Source: Litchfieldella xinjiangensis (GTDB lineage: Bacteria; Pseudomonadota; Gammaproteobacteria; Pseudomonadales; Halomonadaceae). Taken from it: 64,000 nt of DNA. Below, one piece after another: positions 16,252 to 25,542 of the stretch. Where the stretch lies: contig NZ_JPZL01000001.1 of NCBI RefSeq assembly GCF_000759345.1, forward strand, positions 1,534,282 to 1,598,281, written 5' to 3'. Position 1 is the stretch's first letter. Each line of letters starts with the position of its first letter. Both the position numbers and the translations under genes were made by a program. The notes beneath the pieces are model-generated. The model searched no databases. It saw only the letters and a list, made by a program, of their open reading frames with translations, and was not told the DNA's origin.

Positions 16252-17382
16252 ATGCACATTCTGATCGCCCCCGACAGTTTCAAGGATGCCTTGACGGCCA
16301 GCGACGCTGCCGCGGCCATCGCAGCGGGAATACGTCGCTGCCTGCCGCAAGCCACGCTTCAGTGCTGTCCCATGGGCGACGGTGGCGAAGGTACCCTCGA
16401 TGCATTGTTGACCGCAACCGGGGCGGAACGGCGTGAGGCGAGTGTACAGGATGCGCTGGGACGTGCCCTGGATGCCGCCTGGGGCTGGCACGCCGCGACA
16501 CGCACAGCCTATGTCGAGTTGGCCGAGGCCAGCGGCCTGCAACAAATCGCCCGTGAAGAACGTACCGCCCTACACAGCACCACCCACGGGGTCGGCGAAT
16601 TGATAGGCGAGGCTCTGGATGCCGGTGCCGAGCGGTTGGTGCTCACCCTGGGCGGCAGTGCCACCAATGATGCTGGCGCCGGCATGCTGGTCGCCTTGGG
16701 CGCCAGGCTGCTCGATGCTGAAGGCGACACCCTGCCCCCTGGCGGTGCCGCTCTGGCCAACCTTGCCGAGCTGGATCTCTCGGGCCTCGACCCGCGCCTG
16801 GCATCGCTACAGGTACAAACCGCCGTCGATGTCGACAATCCTTTACTCGGCGAGCGCGGCGCCAGTGCCGTGTTCGGCCCGCAGAAGGGGGCGAGCCCTG
16901 CCGAGGTGGATCGCCTGGACCGCGCCCTGGCCACCTTCGCCGATGTGACTGCTCGCACGCTCGGGGAAGAGTACCGTGAACGCCCCGGAGCCGGCGCCGC
17001 CGGCGGCATGGGCTTTGCCTCCCTCGCCTTTCTCGGCGCCAGCCTGCGTCCCGGCATCGAACTGGTCATGGCACAGGCGCGTTTCGAGGAGCGCCTGGCC
17101 CAGGCCGACCTGGTCATTACGGGGGAAGGCCAACTCGACGGGCAGAGCCTGTCCGGCAAGACGCCGATAGGTATCGCCCGGGCCGCACGTCGTCATGGGG
17201 TTCCCTGCGTCGTGCTAGCCGGGCGCCTCGGCGCCCACTGGCAGGCTGCCCATGAGGAGGGGGTTACCGCGGCCTTCGCCCTCGCCGATGGCCCCATGTC
17301 GCTTGACGAAGCGTTGTCACGCTGCTCCGAGTTGCTAGGTGACCGTGCCGAAAGTGTGGTGCGTCTGCTACCTCGGCCTTGA
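16252..17382 (+). CDS. glxK: Glycerate 2-kinase (GarK/GlxK type)
   Basis: This 376-residue class I glycerate kinase phosphorylates D-glycerate to 2-phosphoglycerate, feeding glyoxylate- or sugar-acid-derived carbon into glycolysis. Family blocks are the N-terminal APDSFKDALTASDAAAAIA, then PMGDGGEGTLDAL, LTLGGSATNDAGAGMLVALG and ITGEGQLDGQSLSGKTPIG. The start is the ATG at 16252 after TAGGAGA; a longer in-frame extension runs through the opposite lipoprotein gene and is rejected. Length is typical (about 375). No tartronate-semialdehyde reductase or hydroxypyruvate isomerase gene is adjacent. The next plus-strand gene is dps, after about 147 bases. Confidence 0.95.
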   Translation: MHILIAPDSFKDALTASDAAAAIAAGIRRCLPQATLQCCPMGDGGEGTLDALLTATGAERREASVQDALGRALDAAWGWHAATRTAYVELAEASGLQQIAREERTALHSTTHGVGELIGEALDAGAERLVLTLGGSATNDAGAGMLVALGARLLDAEGDTLPPGGAALANLAELDLSGLDPRLASLQVQTAVDVDNPLLGERGASAVFGPQKGASPAEVDRLDRALATFADVTARTLGEEYRERPGAGAAGGMGFASLAFLGASLRPGIELVMAQARFEERLAQADLVITGEGQLDGQSLSGKTPIGIARAARRHGVPCVVLAGRLGAHWQAAHEEGVTAAFALADGPMSLDEALSRCSELLGDRAESVVRLLPRP

Positions 17383-17426
17383 AAGTCGGGACAAGCGACG
17401 GCATGTCCTGATCAGGATCAGAATTG

Positions 17427-17446
17427 ATGGCGTCTATGATCGCCAT
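17427..17446. repeat. Inverted repeat upstream of dps
   Basis: ATGGCG and CGCCAT form perfect 6-bp arms separated by 8 bases, about 85-105 bases before the dps start. It could be a regulator site for dps. It does not match the OxyR, Fur or LexA consensus that I can recall, and it could be chance in DNA of this composition. Confidence 0.3.
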
Positions 17447-17529
17447 GGTGAGAATTGGTTTATCCCGACCGGCCATGGCGCCTAGACTGGATTCCATTAT
17501 TTGTCACGAAGATAGGGAGGGTTTCCCCC

Positions 17530-18003
17530 ATGGTCGATACCAATGCCATTGGCTTGAACGAAGGCAACGCCAGCCAGCTCGCCGACCGACTCAATACGCT
17601 GTTGGCCAATTATCAGATCTTCTACATGAACGTGCGCGGCTATCACTGGAACGTGAAGGGCCCGAACTTTTTCCAGCTCCACGATAAGTTCGAGGAGTTC
17701 TACACCGACCTGCTGACCAAGGTCGATGAAGTCGCCGAGCGTATCCTGACCCTGGGTCACAAACCGGTGCACGCCTACAGCGATTACGTCGAAATCGCCT
17801 CGATCAAGGAAGACAAGAACGTCTACCAAGGCGAAGAGTGCGTTCGCGGTGTACTGCAGGGTTACCAGACGCTGATCGAACTGCAGCGCGAAATCCTCTC
17901 CATGGCGTCCGATGCCGATGACGAAGGCACCGCCGCCCAGGTGGGTGACTACATCCGCGAGCAGGAAAAGACCGTATGGATGCTGGGTGCCTACCTGGAC
18001 TGA
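17530..18003 (+). CDS. dps: Dps-family ferritin-like DNA-protecting protein
   Basis: This 157-residue ferritin-like protein would assemble as a dodecamer, oxidise Fe(II) with peroxide and protect DNA. The ferroxidase residues at the dimer interface are in YHWNVKGPNFFQLHDKFEEFY (the His of YHW, the second His and the Asp/Glu that follow) and in the DEVAERI stretch. The Dps signature and length match. The start is the ATG at 17530, after GGGAGGG. Its C-terminus overlaps the end of the convergent rmuC by 13 bases, and its terminator lies inside the rmuC coding region. The short N-terminus lacks an obvious Lys-rich DNA-binding tail. Confidence 0.95.
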   Translation: MVDTNAIGLNEGNASQLADRLNTLLANYQIFYMNVRGYHWNVKGPNFFQLHDKFEEFYTDLLTKVDEVAERILTLGHKPVHAYSDYVEIASIKEDKNVYQGEECVRGVLQGYQTLIELQREILSMASDADDEGTAAQVGDYIREQEKTVWMLGAYLD

Positions 18004-19478
18004 TCCAGATCGCCTGACCCCTGCTGACCGGTAACATCCGCCGCCTCGTCCGAGGCGGCGTTTTCGTTGGCATCACGGTCAGCATCGCCATCCGCATCCG
18101 TATCGTCCTCGTCGACATGCCCCGCGGTGAGATGCGACGGCAGCGGGCGTTTCATGCGCACGCCGAGGCGCTCAAGCGCCACGGCCTGGGCCACCAGGCT
18201 GCCCTGACCGGAACTGAGACGCCCCATGGCCTGCTGATAACTGCCTTGCGCGCGCTCCAGATGACGCCCCACGTCCTCGAGGCTATCGATGAATCCACGG
18301 AACTTGGCCAGCAGCCGCTCGGCACGTTCGGCAATCAGCCGTGCATTGTCATTCTGGCGCTCCAGGCTCCATAGGCTCGCCACCGTGCGCAGGCTGGCCA
18401 GGAGCGTGGTCGGGGTCACCACGATGACATGCCGCGAAAACGCCGCCTGAAAGAGCTCCGGGTCCTGCTCCAGGGCCGTGGCGAAGGCGGGTTCGATGGG
18501 CACGAACAGGAACACGAAGTCCGGCGACTTGAGCCCCGGCAGGCGTGCGTAGTCACGGCTTGCCAGCCCATCGATGTGATTACGCAGCGCGTGGATATGC
18601 GACTTGAGTGCGACCGCGCGCTCGGCCTCCTGTTCGGCATTGACGTAGCTCACCCAGGCGCTGAGCGAGACCTTGGCATCAACGATCAGGTGCTTGTCGT
18701 CGGGCAGGTAGATCACCGCATCGGGCCGCTGTCGGCCCTCTTCGCCCTGGATCGACACCTCTCGCCGATATTCGATGTCGCGCCGCAGGCCGCTGCGCTC
18801 GAGAACGGTCTCGAGCATCAATTCGCCCCAGTTGCCCTGCATCTTCCTGTCGCCCTTGAGGGCCCGAGCCAGGCCGGCGGCCTCCTCGGTCATCTGGCGG
18901 TTGAGCCCCGCCAAGTGCTCCAGTTGGGTTTTCAGTGAGCTACGCTCGCGGACCTCCTCCCCGTGCAGTTCCTCGACGCGCCGCTGGAACTGTCCCACCT
19001 GTTCGCGGAATGGCTTGAGCAGCGATTCCAGGCTTTCACGACTCTGGGCACTGAACGCTTGTTGGCGGTCCTCGAAGATACGTCCCGCCAAGGCCGAGAA
19101 CTCCTGTTTGAGTTGCTCGCGCGCCGTCTCCAGCTGTCGCAGTTGCGCGGCGTGATGCTGGCGCTGCTGATCGCGCTCGGTCTCGAGGCGGGCATTGGTT
19201 TCGCGCAGGGTTGCCACACGGTCGTTCAAGGCCGCGAGCTGGGTCTCCCGCTCGCTGAGCTGGTCGCGCGCCATGTCGAGCTGGGTGTCGCTGAGCGCCA
19301 GCTCCTTGCCTTGCTCACGATGATTCGCCTCCAGCTCGCTCAGCCGCTGGCTCAGGCTGGCCTGGGCGCGGGATGCCTGCTGCCGCGCTTTAAAAACCGC
19401 AAGTAGCGTTATTACCCACAGCACGAGCGGGACAAACACCACCCAGGCGGGCAGCGAAGAGATGAGCAGGTCAGGCAT
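17991..19478 (-). CDS. rmuC: DNA recombination protein RmuC
   Basis: This 495-residue protein has one N-terminal membrane anchor (about residues 9-30), a long coiled-coil (about 35-200) and the RmuC nuclease-like domain (about 215-440) containing GNWGELMLETVLERSGL and YLPDDKHLIVDAKVSL. The latter holds the DAK-type restriction-endonuclease-fold residues. RmuC limits inversions at inverted repeats. The start is the ATG at 19478; the longer frame adds 38 unlikely residues. The C-terminal tail is acidic and disordered, and its DNA doubles as the dps terminator. The extended acidic tail is the least conserved part. Confidence 0.93.
   Translation of the reverse strand: MPDLLISSLPAWVVFVPLVLWVITLLAVFKARQQASRAQASLSQRLSELEANHREQGKELALSDTQLDMARDQLSERETQLAALNDRVATLRETNARLETERDQQRQHHAAQLRQLETAREQLKQEFSALAGRIFEDRQQAFSAQSRESLESLLKPFREQVGQFQRRVEELHGEEVRERSSLKTQLEHLAGLNRQMTEEAAGLARALKGDRKMQGNWGELMLETVLERSGLRRDIEYRREVSIQGEEGRQRPDAVIYLPDDKHLIVDAKVSLSAWVSYVNAEQEAERAVALKSHIHALRNHIDGLASRDYARLPGLKSPDFVFLFVPIEPAFATALEQDPELFQAAFSRHVIVVTPTTLLASLRTVASLWSLERQNDNARLIAERAERLLAKFRGFIDSLEDVGRHLERAQGSYQQAMGRLSSGQGSLVAQAVALERLGVRMKRPLPSHLTAGHVDEDDTDADGDADRDANENAASDEAADVTGQQGSGDLDQSR
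18039..18064 (+). terminator. dps terminator embedded in the rmuC 3' coding region
   Basis: A 10-bp GC-rich stem (CGCCGCCTCG with CGAGGCGGCG, 2-base centre so effectively a tetraloop) runs into TTTT, about 36 bases after the dps stop codon. It lies wholly inside the convergent rmuC gene, encoding part of its disordered tail. Confidence 0.75.
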
Positions 19479-19675
19479 GGCCAGGTTCCGGTGCGAAAAG
19501 TGCAACAAGAGTCTACGTTTCGAAACACCTCTGTCCCTTGTGTTCGCCCTGCGGCGGCCCAAGAACAGGGGTAAGGCGCGATATCGCGCCACTCAGTAAA
19601 GGTGAGCCTGGCAAGGGTAAACCCTATCGCTGAACAGAGCAGCATCTCTCGTCTCACAGACGCAAGGAGGTATCC

Positions 19676-20239
19676 ATGAGCGAGCAACTCAACGGCAAGA
19701 AGGTCGCTATTCTCGCCACCGACGGTTTCGAGGAGTCCGAACTTTCCGAGCCCAAGAAGGCGCTGGAACAAGCCGGTGCGACAGTGCATGTCGTGGCACC
19801 GGACAAGGACAGCATTAAGGCCTGGGCCAAGGACGATTGGGGCCAGAATTATACGGTCGACGTCAAGCTCAGCGACGCCAACGCCGACGATTACGACGCG
19901 CTGGAGCTGCCGGGCGGGCTGTTCAACCCCGACGCCCTGCGCCAGGACGAACAGGCGCTGGCCTTCACGCGTCGCTTCTTTGAAGCGCACAAGCCTGTAG
20001 GCGCCATCTGCCATGGTCCTTGGGTACTGATCAATGCCGGCGTCGTCGAAGGCCGTCGCATGACATCCTATCCCTCGGTCCAGCAGGATCTACGCAATGC
20101 CGGCGCCAACTGGGTCGATGAGGAAGTGGTGGTCGATAGCGGCCTGGTCACCAGCCGCGATCCGAACGATCTGCCCGCCTTCTGCAGCAAGCTGATCGAA
20201 GAGATTGCCGAAGGCAAGCATCGTAACCAGCAGCCCTGA
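19676..20239 (+). CDS. DJ-1/PfpI family protein (YhbO-like)
   Basis: This 187-residue protein belongs to the DJ-1/PfpI superfamily, with a class I glutamine-amidotransferase-like fold. The nucleophile elbow is GAICHGPW, with Cys112 followed by His113; the acidic partner is in DGFEESEL (Glu19/20). E. coli homologues YhbO and YajL are stress proteins reported as methylglyoxal or glyoxal deglycases, though the activity is debated. Length suits the PfpI branch (170-190). It is monocistronic, with AGGAGG before its ATG, and ends at the strong terminator at 20280-20316. Confidence 0.93.
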   Translation: MSEQLNGKKVAILATDGFEESELSEPKKALEQAGATVHVVAPDKDSIKAWAKDDWGQNYTVDVKLSDANADDYDALELPGGLFNPDALRQDEQALAFTRRFFEAHKPVGAICHGPWVLINAGVVEGRRMTSYPSVQQDLRNAGANWVDEEVVVDSGLVTSRDPNDLPAFCSKLIEEIAEGKHRNQQP

Positions 20240-20279
20240 TAGCCTTCAGCAAGCCTGAAGGCAGTAAGAGGCTGAACGA

Positions 20280-20316
20280 CACCGCCCGCTTTCTAGTAAG
20301 CGGGCGGTGTTTTTTT
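20280..20316 (+). terminator. Intrinsic terminator after the DJ-1/PfpI gene
   Basis: A perfect 12-bp stem (20280-20291 with 20298-20309) with a 6-base loop is followed by seven T. It lies 40 bases after the stop codon and 10 bases before the convergent pepD stop. Confidence 0.93.
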
Positions 20317-20325
20317 GACTCTACC

Positions 20326-21795
20326 TCAAGCTGCCTGGCCGCTGGCCAGGTCGGCGACCAGGGCGCGCAAGACCTGCCAGAACTCCTCGACCGAGGCGAT
20401 CTCGACCCGCTCGTCGGGTGAATGTGCACCGCGTATCTGGGGGCCAAAGGAGATCATGTCCAGATGGGGGTACTTTCCACCCAATATGCCGCACTCGAGA
20501 CCGGCGTGGATCACCTTGACCTCGGGATCGTGGCCCAGTTGCTCGGTATGCAAGCGACGAAAGCGCGCCAGCAGCGCACTTTCCGGATTGGGTGTCCACC
20601 CTGGGTAGCCGTTTTCCACCCGGCAGCGTGCGCCGATCAAGGAGAACAGGGCCGAGAAACGGTCGGCGATATCCGCGGTCGCGCTATCGCGCAGCGAGCG
20701 GACCAGCGCACAGAGATGGAACCGTCCCGCCTCAAGCTTGACCACACCCAGGTTGTTTGACGTCTCGACGACCCCCGGCACCTCGACACTCATTCGTTCG
20801 ACACCATACGGTGCGGCATGCAGGGCATTGACCAGCAAATGGCTGGCCGTTGGCGTGAGCGCTTCCCGGGCCGTCGACTCGGCCGTCGAAAGACGCAGCA
20901 TCACGCCTTCGTCGACGCCCTTGAACTCGGCCTTCAGTTCACGCTCCAGGTGCGCCAGGCTTTCACGCGCGTCCTCGACCTCATCTGCCGGCAGCGCCAG
21001 CCGTGCAAAGGCCTCACGAGGCAGGGCGTTGCGCAGCGTGCCGCCGCGATAATCGATCAGCCGGGCACCGCTCGACTCCAGGGCACGCAGGGCACGCACC
21101 AATAGGCGGTTGGCATTGCCCCGCCCCTTGTGGATATCGATCCCCGAGTGGCCCCCTACCAAGCCCGTCAACGAGACTTCCCACACCTGCTCGTCGTCCT
21201 TCACCGCACTGGTAGGCAACTGAGCCTCAACGATCACGTCGGCCCCACCGGCACAGCCGATATATACTTGCCCTCGGTCCTCGGAATCGAGGTTGAGCAA
21301 GTAGCGCCCCTCCAGCCACCCTTCGGCGAGATTCAGCGCGCCGCCCATCGACGACTCCTCTTCCAGCGTGAACAGGGCTTCCAGCGGGCCATGCTCGAGC
21401 TCGTCGTCTTCGAGAATGGCCAGCGCAGCCGCCACGCCTAGCCCATTGTCAGCCCCCAGCGTGGTGTGCCGGGCATGGAGCCACCCCTCGGCCACATAGG
21501 TGTCGATGGGGTCACGGGTAAAGTCGTGGGGGTGATCGGAATTGGCCTGAGCCACCATGTCCAGATGCCCCTGAAGGATCACGCCCGGGGCCTGCTCATG
21601 GCCCTGTGATGCTGGCTTTACGATGCGCAGGTTGCCGAACGAGTCGCGATCATGGCTCAAGCCGCGCGCATCGGCCCAGCGCTCGAGCCGCGCCACCAGC
21701 GCCGCCTCATGCCCCGAGGGGCGAGGCGTATTGCATAACGTGCGAAAATGCCGCCAGACGAGGTGCGGCGACAGGTCGTCGAGATGTTCGTTCAT
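20326..21795 (-). CDS. pepD: Aminoacyl-histidine dipeptidase (PepD, M20 family)
   Basis: This 489-residue cytosolic zinc dipeptidase hydrolyses Xaa-His (carnosine-type) and other dipeptides. Zinc-ligand motifs are QGHLDMV with His77 and Asp79, the bridging Asp116 in GADNGLG, and the catalytic Glu pair in TLEEESSMGG (about 145-146). C-terminal HAGLECGILGGKYP carries the last metal-binding region. A lid/dimerisation domain is inserted in the middle (GGHSGIDIHKGRGNANR). Length matches PepD (about 485). The ribosome site is modest. It is a single-gene unit, convergent with the DJ-1 gene. Confidence 0.96.
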   Translation of the reverse strand: MNEHLDDLSPHLVWRHFRTLCNTPRPSGHEAALVARLERWADARGLSHDRDSFGNLRIVKPASQGHEQAPGVILQGHLDMVAQANSDHPHDFTRDPIDTYVAEGWLHARHTTLGADNGLGVAAALAILEDDELEHGPLEALFTLEEESSMGGALNLAEGWLEGRYLLNLDSEDRGQVYIGCAGGADVIVEAQLPTSAVKDDEQVWEVSLTGLVGGHSGIDIHKGRGNANRLLVRALRALESSGARLIDYRGGTLRNALPREAFARLALPADEVEDARESLAHLERELKAEFKGVDEGVMLRLSTAESTAREALTPTASHLLVNALHAAPYGVERMSVEVPGVVETSNNLGVVKLEAGRFHLCALVRSLRDSATADIADRFSALFSLIGARCRVENGYPGWTPNPESALLARFRRLHTEQLGHDPEVKVIHAGLECGILGGKYPHLDMISFGPQIRGAHSPDERVEIASVEEFWQVLRALVADLASGQAA

Positions 21796-21876
21796 GTCGG
21801 ATCTATATACGGGAAGACCGGACTACATTACCCCCGCGCCCGCCTTGGGGAAAGGCCTCTCGATGTGCCACCCGTT

Positions 21877-24063
21877 TCATACCCACTGCCGCCAGTTCGC
21901 GATCGTCTCGCGTAGCCGGGCCTCAAGCTGACGCTTGCCGGCCACCCCGGCACGGCGTACCAACCAGGCCGTCTCCCTCCCCTGGAACAGCAAGCCAACC
22001 AACAGTGCCACCGGCTCGCTCTCTATCTCCGCACCGCTCGCAAGCCCTCGTCGGATCAATTGCTGCAGGGCCGGCCTGGCCAAGGCCAGTTCGCGGTGGC
22101 CAAGCGCGACATCGTCGATCGCCTGCTGCGCCGGCCCCTCGAGCGTTTCCGTCTCTCCCTCGGCCAACAGCGCAGCCGCCACGTGTGGGTCGAGCTCTTT
22201 CAACTCGAAGGCCAACAGGCTGGGTAACAGGGCCTGGAAGCGCTGCTGTAATTCCAAGGCCAGCTCGCGTCCATGGTCACTGGTGCCACGAACGACCATC
22301 AGCGCATGTTCGCCGCTGGAGGTCTCACGGGTCAGGCCCAGGCGCACGGCAATGAAGCCATTACGCCGCCAGAAGGCCATCAGCCCCCGTTCGGCTCCGA
22401 AGCTGGCCCCCAGCAGGTCGATGCTGTCGGACGCGGCGCGCTCGGTCTCTTCGGCCAGCAAGCGGCTGCCCAACCCTTCGCGGCGTACGGCATCATGCAC
22501 GGCGATACGTAACACGCGTCGCAAGCGCCCCGTCAGCGCTTCGCGGGAGCCCGCGTGAGTCGCCAGCGACTGGGCGAGCAAATGGCCCTGGGGCCGGCGT
22601 TCTCCCCGTGCCACGTCATCGGCCAGGCGCGCCGGAAAGCCCCCTTCATCGCCGGTGACCGCCACCGCCAGCGTACGGCGTGCCTGGTCGAGGCTGGTGA
22701 GCTTGAGCCCCGGCGCATCGAGTAGCCGGCGCAGGTCGCTGGGCTGGGTCCGGTAATGGGCCTGGACCAGCAACCCAAATATGTTGCGCAGGCGGCCTTC
22801 GTCCTGGGCCAGGGTAGCTCGGTCGATTGACTCAAGTCGCGGCGCGATGGGCTCGGGCAGGTTCTCTGGGGCTAGCGGTTCGGCATCGAGCAGCAACAGC
22901 TGCGAAGTGACGCGCTCCAGCGGGTCATCGGCTGCGAATCGCACCGGGGTTCGTAGGTGAAAGGCACGCCAGTCGGGGGTATCGCGATCGAGATGAACGC
23001 GAAAGCGCACCGCGAAGCCTCGCCCCGAGCCTTCGTAGCCATGCACGGTGGTGGCGAAGGCGATGCGCGGGAAATGCCGCAGCCACTGGATCAGTGCCGG
23101 GACGGGAATCGCCGCCGCTTCATCCACCAGCAACAGCGCGCCACGGGCGCTTATCTCGCCTGTCTCCAGGGCACCGCTTAGCGCATCGGGTGCCCAGAAG
23201 CGTACCCGGTGTGTCCCCGTCGCGTCCTCGACGATGAACTCGTTGCCTTCGCGCCGACCTTGAGGGCACAGCGCAGCCAACCGGGCAAATAGTGGTGCCA
23301 CGGCGTCCGGTCGCGGCGCCGTTATGTGAATCAGGGGCTCCCCCCGCCCCAGCCAGCGCGCACAGGCAATGCCGAGAGCCGCACTCTTGCCCCGTCCCCG
23401 GTCGGCGGTGAGTACCAGCGGCCGACGCCGGCGCATGCGCAGCAATCGCGAAACGGCCTCGGCCTGGTCCTGGGTGGCACATTCAGGATCCTCTGTCTCA
23501 GGAAGCGTTGACGCGACGGTTCCTGGCAGATGGGGGAGCACGACCGCTCCACCGGCTGGCCAACGCGCCACGTCTGACCTCAACGACAGCAGGTTGGCCA
23601 AGCGCTTGAGGTAGCGTGCCGAGAGCTGGTCGAGGCGATAGGGGTAGTCGGCCAAGCGGCGATAGTCCGCATCGGGAACCTCCCCCCATGACGCTGGCGT
23701 CATCAGCACCAGTAAACCGCCGGCACGCAACGTACCGGAGAGCGCGCCGAACGCCTCCGGATCGAAGCCGTCATCCGCGCCCACGGCATCGATGACCACC
23801 AGGTCGAGTTCGCTGCCCAGACGCGTCCTTGCCTTGCTGGCAGGCAGCCAAGTCATGGTTTCCCCGCCCATGGGCGACGAGCTCGATACCCACAACGGCG
23901 AGGCCCACGACGTGGCGTGCCATATCGCCTCGGCACGCTGACGACACGCATCGGCGCCGCCCGTCAGCCATACCAGCCCCCGCCAGCGACGTGCCGCCAG
24001 CTGGTCTCGCCACACCCGCAGACGATCCAGGGCATCGCCTCCGGCCACCTCGGCTTCACGCAT
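21877..24063 (-). CDS. tmcA: tRNA(Met) cytidine acetyltransferase TmcA
   Basis: This 728-residue enzyme acetylates the wobble cytidine (ac4C34) of elongator tRNA-Met using acetyl-CoA and ATP or GTP. Domains in order are an N-terminal DUF1726-like region (about 1-175), an RNA-helicase-like ATPase with Walker A TADRGRGKSA (about 219-228) and a Walker B-like region around LLLVDEAAAIP, then a GNAT domain with VRREGLGSRLL, and a C-terminal helical tRNA-binding tail. The start is the ATG at 24063, after GAGAGGAG; the longer frame adds 19 residues without support. It is a single gene, with about 81 bases to pepD. Confidence 0.95.
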   Translation of the reverse strand: MREAEVAGGDALDRLRVWRDQLAARRWRGLVWLTGGADACRQRAEAIWHATSWASPLWVSSSSPMGGETMTWLPASKARTRLGSELDLVVIDAVGADDGFDPEAFGALSGTLRAGGLLVLMTPASWGEVPDADYRRLADYPYRLDQLSARYLKRLANLLSLRSDVARWPAGGAVVLPHLPGTVASTLPETEDPECATQDQAEAVSRLLRMRRRRPLVLTADRGRGKSAALGIACARWLGRGEPLIHITAPRPDAVAPLFARLAALCPQGRREGNEFIVEDATGTHRVRFWAPDALSGALETGEISARGALLLVDEAAAIPVPALIQWLRHFPRIAFATTVHGYEGSGRGFAVRFRVHLDRDTPDWRAFHLRTPVRFAADDPLERVTSQLLLLDAEPLAPENLPEPIAPRLESIDRATLAQDEGRLRNIFGLLVQAHYRTQPSDLRRLLDAPGLKLTSLDQARRTLAVAVTGDEGGFPARLADDVARGERRPQGHLLAQSLATHAGSREALTGRLRRVLRIAVHDAVRREGLGSRLLAEETERAASDSIDLLGASFGAERGLMAFWRRNGFIAVRLGLTRETSSGEHALMVVRGTSDHGRELALELQQRFQALLPSLLAFELKELDPHVAAALLAEGETETLEGPAQQAIDDVALGHRELALARPALQQLIRRGLASGAEIESEPVALLVGLLFQGRETAWLVRRAGVAGKRQLEARLRETIANWRQWV

Positions 24064-24335
24064 CGATCGCTCCTCTCGTTCCCTCTTTAGTCTAACGCGA
24101 GGGCGCCTTTCAACGTTCATCCTGTCGAGTTGACCGAAGGGTCAGGTTTGTTACTGAAAGTAGAATCCATTGTTAATCAATCATATAGCCTAAAAAGCTT
24201 CCAGTAAGTTCCGTCCTGGCACTTAGCCCAAAGGCGTATCGGCACGCCCTGATGCTTCGCTGCAGCGCGTGCTAATTTGAACGAGCGACTGACCCGTTTC
24301 ACGGAACAACCACAACAACCGACAGGGGGCATGAC

Positions 24336-25439
24336 ATGCCTAGCATCTCCAAGCACGCCCTGAGTGGCCTGGCTGCCGGCATCGCGCTGGCGACCGTCTC
24401 GATGACCGCCCAGGCCCAGGAACAGTGGACCATGACCACGACCTGGCCCGACAACCTCGACCTGATCCAGATCGACCGCCACTGGGCGGAACTGGTCAAT
24501 ATCCTCGCCGGGGACGAACTCCAGATCAACTTTCGCGCCGGTGGCACCCTGATGCCCGGCACCGAAGTGTTCGACGCGACCGAGACCGGCAGTATCGAGG
24601 CCGCCGGCGACTGGCCCGGCTACTGGGCCGGCCGCAGCCCGGCGTTTTCGCCGCTGGCCACGACCACCAGTCTGTTCAACGGGGTCGATTACCTGAACTG
24701 GATCATGCAGTGGGGTGGCTGGGACCTGTATCAGGAAGTCTACGGCCAGTACAACATGGTCTACCTGCCCTACGGGATCACCAACAACGAGTCCGGCTTC
24801 CGGGGCGGCACACCGATCGAAAGCCTGGCCGACCTGGAGGGCAAGCGCCTGCGCCTCTCGGGGCGCGACCAGGGCCGAGTTCTCGAGAAGCTGGGCGGGT
24901 CCCAGGTGACACTGGCCGGGGGCGAAATCTACCAGGCCATCGAGCGCGGGGTGGTGGATGGCGCGGAGTTCTCGACGCCCGGCGTCGACTACAAGGCAGG
25001 TTTCTCCGAAGTGGCCGACTACTGGTCGGTGCCGGGCTGGCACCAGTCGGCAAGTGTGTTTGGGGTGATGATCAACCAGGACGCCTGGGATGCGCTTTCC
25101 GAGGAGACCCAGGAAAAGCTGAAGATCGCCGCGGAGGCCACCATGGCCTGGTCGCTGGCCTGGTCGGAGCGCGAATCCACCGAGGGTACGGTCAAGTTCC
25201 TGGAGGACGGCACCGAGGTCAACCAGCTCTCCGAGGAGGATCTCGCCCAGATCCAGAAGATCACCAACGAGGTCATCCTGCAGGGCGCCTGCGAGGATCC
25301 GATGCACGCCAAGATCTATCACTCGATGATCAGCTACCTGCAGCATTACGCGAATTGGCGCGACATTTCCGTGCCTTACAACATGAGTCGAGTCACCGAC
25401 GACCTGCCGCCCCTCGAGGAAATCGAGGCCTGCCTGTAA
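24336..25439 (+). CDS. TRAP transporter substrate-binding protein (DctP family, TakP-like)
   Basis: This 367-residue periplasmic protein has a signal peptide ending near MTAQAQE. It is the solute receptor of a tripartite ATP-independent periplasmic transporter; the two membrane subunits follow. Layout and residues resemble the TakP-like branch (AGGTLMPGTEVFDATETGSIEA; then a GGEIYQAIERGVVDGAEF block). That branch often binds 2-oxo acids or other monocarboxylates as a dimer, but the ligand cannot be fixed from sequence. The conserved Arg of the ligand-gating block is in KRLRLSGRDQGR. It differs clearly from the ectoine receptor TeaA. The preceding 270 bases hold the promoter, which I could not place confidently. 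Confidence 0.93.
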   Translation: MPSISKHALSGLAAGIALATVSMTAQAQEQWTMTTTWPDNLDLIQIDRHWAELVNILAGDELQINFRAGGTLMPGTEVFDATETGSIEAAGDWPGYWAGRSPAFSPLATTTSLFNGVDYLNWIMQWGGWDLYQEVYGQYNMVYLPYGITNNESGFRGGTPIESLADLEGKRLRLSGRDQGRVLEKLGGSQVTLAGGEIYQAIERGVVDGAEFSTPGVDYKAGFSEVADYWSVPGWHQSASVFGVMINQDAWDALSEETQEKLKIAAEATMAWSLAWSERESTEGTVKFLEDGTEVNQLSEEDLAQIQKITNEVILQGACEDPMHAKIYHSMISYLQHYANWRDISVPYNMSRVTDDLPPLEEIEACL

Positions 25440-25445
25440 GGCACC

Positions 25446-25472
25446 GCCCCGGCCTCCACGGGAGGCCGGGGC
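25446..25472 (+). repeat. Stable hairpin between TRAP receptor and permease genes
   Basis: A perfect 12-bp GC stem with a 3-base loop lies right after the receptor stop codon and has no T tract. Such hairpins in transport operons usually protect the upstream message 3' end, so that more receptor than permease is made. It probably acts that way here. Confidence 0.75.
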
Positions 25473-25542
25473 TAATCATCGCCTGTACCACCGCAGTTGG
25501 CGCTACTTAGTGCCATCCATAGCTCGATCATGAGGCTCCTGC

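Noticed and set aside
24177..25346. 389-codon minus-strand frame opposite the TRAP receptor gene
   Set aside because: Antisense shadow of a clear coding gene. It has no ribosome site and no recognisable domain.
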